Positions 60,554 to 64,000 of a stretch of 64,000 nucleotides of DNA are shown piece after piece. The DNA is taken from positions 2,198,501 through 2,262,500 of the forward strand of contig NZ_CP071527.1 in assembly GCF_023921225.1 (NCBI RefSeq), in the 5' to 3' direction. Positions within the stretch are counted from its first letter, which is position 1; each line of letters begins with the position of its first letter. Position numbers and translations under genes: made by a program. The notes under the pieces were generated by a model, which ran no database searches, was not told where the DNA came from, and worked only from the letters and a program-made list of their open reading frames with translations. The stretch comes from Legionella lytica. GTDB lineage: Bacteria; Pseudomonadota; Gammaproteobacteria; Legionellales; Legionellaceae.

Positions 60554-62434
60554 ATGAACCCTTTCGCTAAGAATATAAATTACTCTGTTGGCTTATTTAT
60601 AAAATTTCTTTTACTTCTCATTCTCATCTGCGTCTTTGTCCCTTTTGCGCCAAAAATGCCCGCGTCAACACTTGATTCGTCTTGGGCTGTGGGCTTAAAT
60701 CAAGCTGTCGTCCAAGGGCTGGCTTTTGGTAAAGACATTATCTTTACCTTGGGCCCCTACTCATTTATTTATACTAAAACCTACCATCCTGCATTAGACA
60801 CACTAATGGTTGGGGGAAGTCTGTATTTGGCACTTAGCTATTGGCTTTGTTTGCTTCTATTAATAAAAGAATTTCGTTGGTCTTGGGCTTTAGTCTTTTG
60901 CTTTTTTCTGTTTATTATGGTCTATGCCCGAGACTCATTGCTTTTTTCCTATCCCTTACTTGTTGGACTCTTTTGTTATAAAAATCTGTCCTCGGCTAAA
61001 CCATCCCCTTATTTCTCTTACTGGGTAGCCCTATTCTTTGCTCCATTTGGATTAATGATTTTGGTCAAAGGCTCCTTAATACTGTTATGCATCACCATGA
61101 GCAGTTTGTGTTGCCTCTTTTTTGTGAGCAACAAGAGAGCCCACCTGGCATTAATTGCGATAATTGTACCTATCCTTTCGATGCTGTTATTTTGGCTTGC
61201 TATTGGGCAATCCCTCAGTAATCTCCCTTCATTTTTGAATGGTAGTATCTCTCTTGCTTCAGATTTTACCGAAGCAATGTCTGTTGATGGCAATAAGGAT
61301 GAAATTATTTTATATAGCCTTAATGCACTCGCTCTTCTAGGCAGCATCGTTTGGCAGAAGAACATTCGTGGGATGAGAAAAATATTTTTATTCTGTATTT
61401 TCTTTGTCTTTTTATTTATGTCCTTTAAAGCAGGATTTGCTCGTCATTATGGGCATGCATTAATTCCTGGCACCTCCATCATGATGGCAACTTTGTTTTT
61501 ACCTTTATTGATTAATAATACAAAACTGCTAATCGCCCTGTTCTGTGTTTCTCTGAATACCTGGTATGTTATTAATAGCCATTACACCCATTTATCGATT
61601 AGCGATAACTTTAAATCGAATTACTCTTCTGCCTTGCATGGGCTTAAAAATCGAATAAACAATCCCAATTCGTTAAAACAAGACTTTGCCCTCTCAATGA
61701 GTTTTCTGAGCCAACAAGCAGAATTTCCCATATTTCAAGGCACTACGGATATTTATTCGTACAATCAATCTTATTTAATTGCCTCAAACAACCAATGGTC
61801 TCCTCGACCGGTGTTCCAGAGCTATTCGGTGTTTAACTCCCGCTTGGCGGAAAAGAATAAACAACATTTGCAGGGAAAAGCCTCCCCAGATAATATTATT
61901 TTTAAAATTGAGCCCATCGATGAACGTGTTCCTGCCCTAGAAGATGGCAAGAGCTGGCCCTTACTTTTAGCAAATTACCAACCTGTTGATTTGAAAAATG
62001 ATTTTTTATACCTTCGCAAAAAGAAGGAAGCAAACAATGGGAGAAATACGCCTACTTTATTAGCTAAAGAACGGCATGTGCTTGGAGAATCGGTAACAGT
62101 TCCACATACACAGGCTCCTATTTATGTTGAAATTGAAATAACCCCTACCTTTCTAGGTCGTGTCGCAACGCTGTTCTTTAAACCCAGTCAGTTATACATG
62201 ACGTTTACATTGGAAAACGGCATAAAAAGGCAATATCGTATCGTAGCGAATATGGCAAAAGCGGGCTTTTTGCTCTCTCCTCTGATTGAAAATACAACGG
62301 AATTCACCTTATTGTATGTAAAAAACAGTTACTTAAATGAAAAGAATGTCGTCTCCTTGACTCTTTCTACAGATAATGAGCACAGTGGGTTCTGGAAGCA
62401 TCACTATGTAATCCATTTTAAGCAATTAAATTAG
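60554..62434 (+). CDS. Polytopic membrane protein, glycosyltransferase-C-like
   Basis: The frame opens with TTG at 60479, but GGGAG near 60540 and the ATG at 60554 (MNPFAKNINYS) are the likelier start, giving 626 residues; ATG 60545 is an alternative. About ten membrane helices fill the first 370 residues, and the last 230 form a soluble, probably periplasmic beta-rich domain. The layout, with DSSWAVGLNQAVVQGLAFGK in the first periplasmic loop, resembles GT-C mannosyltransferase-like proteins of unknown substrate. That assignment is tentative. Confidence 0.75.
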   Translation: MNPFAKNINYSVGLFIKFLLLLILICVFVPFAPKMPASTLDSSWAVGLNQAVVQGLAFGKDIIFTLGPYSFIYTKTYHPALDTLMVGGSLYLALSYWLCLLLLIKEFRWSWALVFCFFLFIMVYARDSLLFSYPLLVGLFCYKNLSSAKPSPYFSYWVALFFAPFGLMILVKGSLILLCITMSSLCCLFFVSNKRAHLALIAIIVPILSMLLFWLAIGQSLSNLPSFLNGSISLASDFTEAMSVDGNKDEIILYSLNALALLGSIVWQKNIRGMRKIFLFCIFFVFLFMSFKAGFARHYGHALIPGTSIMMATLFLPLLINNTKLLIALFCVSLNTWYVINSHYTHLSISDNFKSNYSSALHGLKNRINNPNSLKQDFALSMSFLSQQAEFPIFQGTTDIYSYNQSYLIASNNQWSPRPVFQSYSVFNSRLAEKNKQHLQGKASPDNIIFKIEPIDERVPALEDGKSWPLLLANYQPVDLKNDFLYLRKKKEANNGRNTPTLLAKERHVLGESVTVPHTQAPIYVEIEITPTFLGRVATLFFKPSQLYMTFTLENGIKRQYRIVANMAKAGFLLSPLIENTTEFTLLYVKNSYLNEKNVVSLTLSTDNEHSGFWKHHYVIHFKQLN

Positions 62435-62483
62435 GCCCTATTAAGGCTATAATCAAATTAATAAGGCTAGCCAGGGAAGAACC

Positions 62484-63359
62484 ATGCGTGACTTAATAGG
62501 TTATGGCCCAGATGGATTTAATTTCTATTGGCCCAATAATGCTAAAATAGCAATCAATTTTGTCCTTAACTATGAAGAAGGCGCTGAGCTTAGTCCAGTT
62601 AATGGCGATGTATATGCAGAAACGCAAGGAACAGACTTCCCCTTTGCCCCTAAAGATCAGGGAATACGTAACCTCAGTGTTGAATCATTCTATGAATACG
62701 GCAGTCGTGTGGGCCTGTGGCGATTACTCCGACTTTTCGACCTCTATCAAATTCCCCTTACTTTTTTTGTTACCGGGCAAGCATTGCTCTTAAATCCTTT
62801 ATTGGCACTGTATCTCGCTCAAAATAATCATGAAGTTGCAGGACATGGTTGGCGTTGGGTTGATTACGCCGGTGTGCCTCGAGAGGTTGAAAAAGAGCAT
62901 ATTGTTTTGTGCATTGAAACATTGGAAAAATTAGTTGGGCAAAAACCTAGGGGTTGGTATACCGGCAGGCGCAGCGAAAATACCCGGGATTTACTTTTAG
63001 AAATTGGCGGGTTTACTTATGATTCAGACAGTTATGCTGATGAATTACCCTATTATGTGGAGCGACATTTAATCATTCCTTATTCTCTTGATTGTAATGA
63101 TTTTAAATTTACAACCAATCCTGGTTTTGCTACGCCACAAGCTTTCTATGAACAGCTCGTAGCCAGCTTTAATTATCTTTATGAAGAAAAACGCCCAGTA
63201 ATTATGACGGTAGGATTACACCCTAGGCTCAGTGGTAAACCTGCTCGCTGCCAAGCAATTAAACAATTTTTGGATTATGTGCTGCAGTATGAAGATATAT
63301 GGATTACTCAACGTATTAATATTGCTGACTATTGGTTAAAAGGATTTCCCGCTGGATAA
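62484..63359 (+). CDS. puuE: PuuE-type allantoinase / polysaccharide-deacetylase-fold protein
   Basis: A protein of 291 residues with the NodB-like barrel of metal-independent allantoinases. The opening RDLIGYGPDGFNFYWPNNAK and INFVLNYEEGAE are diagnostic of PuuE. NNHEVAGHGWRWVDYAG, GWYTGRRSENTRDLL and YSLDCNDFKF follow the family. It hydrolyses allantoin to allantoate in other bacteria. No uricase or other ureide gene is visible here, so its pathway is incomplete within the window. GGGAAG precedes the ATG. Confidence 0.9.
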   Translation: MRDLIGYGPDGFNFYWPNNAKIAINFVLNYEEGAELSPVNGDVYAETQGTDFPFAPKDQGIRNLSVESFYEYGSRVGLWRLLRLFDLYQIPLTFFVTGQALLLNPLLALYLAQNNHEVAGHGWRWVDYAGVPREVEKEHIVLCIETLEKLVGQKPRGWYTGRRSENTRDLLLEIGGFTYDSDSYADELPYYVERHLIIPYSLDCNDFKFTTNPGFATPQAFYEQLVASFNYLYEEKRPVIMTVGLHPRLSGKPARCQAIKQFLDYVLQYEDIWITQRINIADYWLKGFPAG

Positions 63360-63424
63360 AGTGGAGTGGAAACATCAAGCTCATCATTAAAGTCCACATT
63401 ACTGTGGGTTTAAATTAAGAGATT

Positions 63425-63653
63425 GTGCTGAAATAAATATCCTGTTATTGCGAGGAATGGAACGATGACGCAATCCAGAAGTCCATTGCACGGAACCCTG
63501 GATTGCTTCACTGCGTTCGCAATGACGGCTGGAATTAGATTCAAAAATAGTGCCCAAATAAATACCTCGTCATTGTGAGAAACGTAGTGACGAAGCAATC
63601 CAGGAGTACGAGCACGGAACTTCGGAGTTCTTCACTTCGTTACAACAATGACG
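63425..63653. repeat. Two direct copies of the 'TTATTGCGA ... TCGCAATGA' palindromic repeat
   Basis: Copy one has its arms at about 63445 and 63528, copy two at 63568 and 63653. Both contain 'GCAATCCAG' and are preceded by a shared AAATAAATA segment (63431 and 63555), so about 124 bp was duplicated in tandem. They are the same family as 36423-36507. The whole 63360-63671 gap is this repeat plus a weak hairpin CCACA/TGTGG at 63394-63407. Confidence 0.75.
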
Positions 63654-63671
63654 GTTTATTGTCTATTTTAT

Positions 63672-64000
63672 CTAGGCGGTATAACGAACAGCTAAAGCAA
63701 CAACGTCTCCTGAGCCCTTATATTTCGCACTCACCTGATTCACCTCTTGAACCCCAGCCCCCCCAAAAGCTACTTGAGTAGCATGTAGCCGTTGATCATT
63801 CATGAAAATATGCGAGTATGCCCCATCAAGAGATAAATATTTATTAATCATATAGCTCAGGCCAAAATTTAGCACAACGCGGTCCGCATCAGGGAAACGA
63901 GGATCATTAAATCGCTTGCTTACTGGTGTTTCATCATAAGCAACACCTCCTCGAGCAACCCAGGATGGATTAACACGATAATCAACCCCTAATGCCCCAA
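63672..64000 (-). CDS. FadL-type outer-membrane transport protein, C-terminal part (runs off the window)
   Basis: The minus-strand frame is open from the right edge to the TAG at 63672 and covers the last 108 residues. Segments GALGVDYRVNPSWVARGGVA, YDETPVSKRFNDPRFPDADR and LNFGLSYMINKYLSLDGAYS are typical of FadL-family long-chain fatty-acid porins, with the conserved P-R-F/N-P-D-x-D-R region before the last strands. The protein ends with aromatic-rich VALAVRYTA, as beta-barrels do. The 5' part lies beyond the window. Confidence 0.85.
   Translation of the reverse strand, partial: GALGVDYRVNPSWVARGGVAYDETPVSKRFNDPRFPDADRVVLNFGLSYMINKYLSLDGAYSHIFMNDQRLHATQVAFGGAGVQEVNQVSAKYKGSGDVVALAVRYTA

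Overview
The window is AT-rich bacterial DNA that looks like a Legionella-type gammaproteobacterium. This is an inference from the type I-F CRISPR system, many Legionella-like hypothetical and effector-like proteins, a GGDEF/EAL signalling set, and AT-rich intergenic DNA with palindromic repeats. No rRNA or tRNA gene was seen.\n\nLayout. 1-8915 holds a complete type I-F CRISPR-Cas locus on the minus strand: cas1, cas2-3, cas8f, cas5f, cas7f, cas6f, a leader and an array that runs off the left edge. The gap between cas2-3 and cas8f carries a strong promoter and, on the opposite strand, a degenerate CRISPR repeat that keeps the processing hairpin and the 8-nt handle. That is the layout expected of a crRNA-like regulator or CreA-type antitoxin RNA. 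9.1-13.2 kb is a mixed region: a DUF1428 protein, an orphan HPt domain, a hypothetical protein, an MHS-type transporter and a gene fragment. 13.4-15.6 kb is a DNA-alkylation-repair operon (Ada-like, AlkB-like, glutathione transferase). 15.8-20.3 kb has three effector-like hypothetical proteins, one with a histidine-phosphatase active site, and an APH-type kinase. 20.5-24.7 kb is a tripartite efflux operon. 25.0-30.7 kb is one 1905-residue kinase/ATPase/GAF/GGDEF/EAL fusion. 31-37.2 kb holds small ordinary genes (GNAT, YjdM, membrane protein, GMC oxidoreductase, two short hypotheticals) plus gene remnants and repeats.\n\n37.5-55.9 kb is the most unusual block, a probable minus-strand operon. 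It reads: membrane protein, membrane/coiled-coil protein, a 3040-residue CdiA/FhaB-like beta-helix protein with no signal peptide or TPS domain, then four tandem, nearly identical exported TPR proteins on a 1927-1928 bp period. Each spacer between TPR genes preserves a decayed copy of the 3' end of the giant gene. The array therefore arose by repeated duplication of a 'giant tail + TPR gene' unit, which recalls orphan tail/partner cassettes of contact-dependent inhibition loci.\n\n56.3-64 kb returns to housekeeping and accessory genes: a cyclase-family hydrolase, a diguanylate cyclase, an ion-transporter-superfamily permease, a GNAT protein, a polytopic membrane protein, a PuuE-type allantoinase, palindromic repeats and the 3' end of a FadL-type porin.
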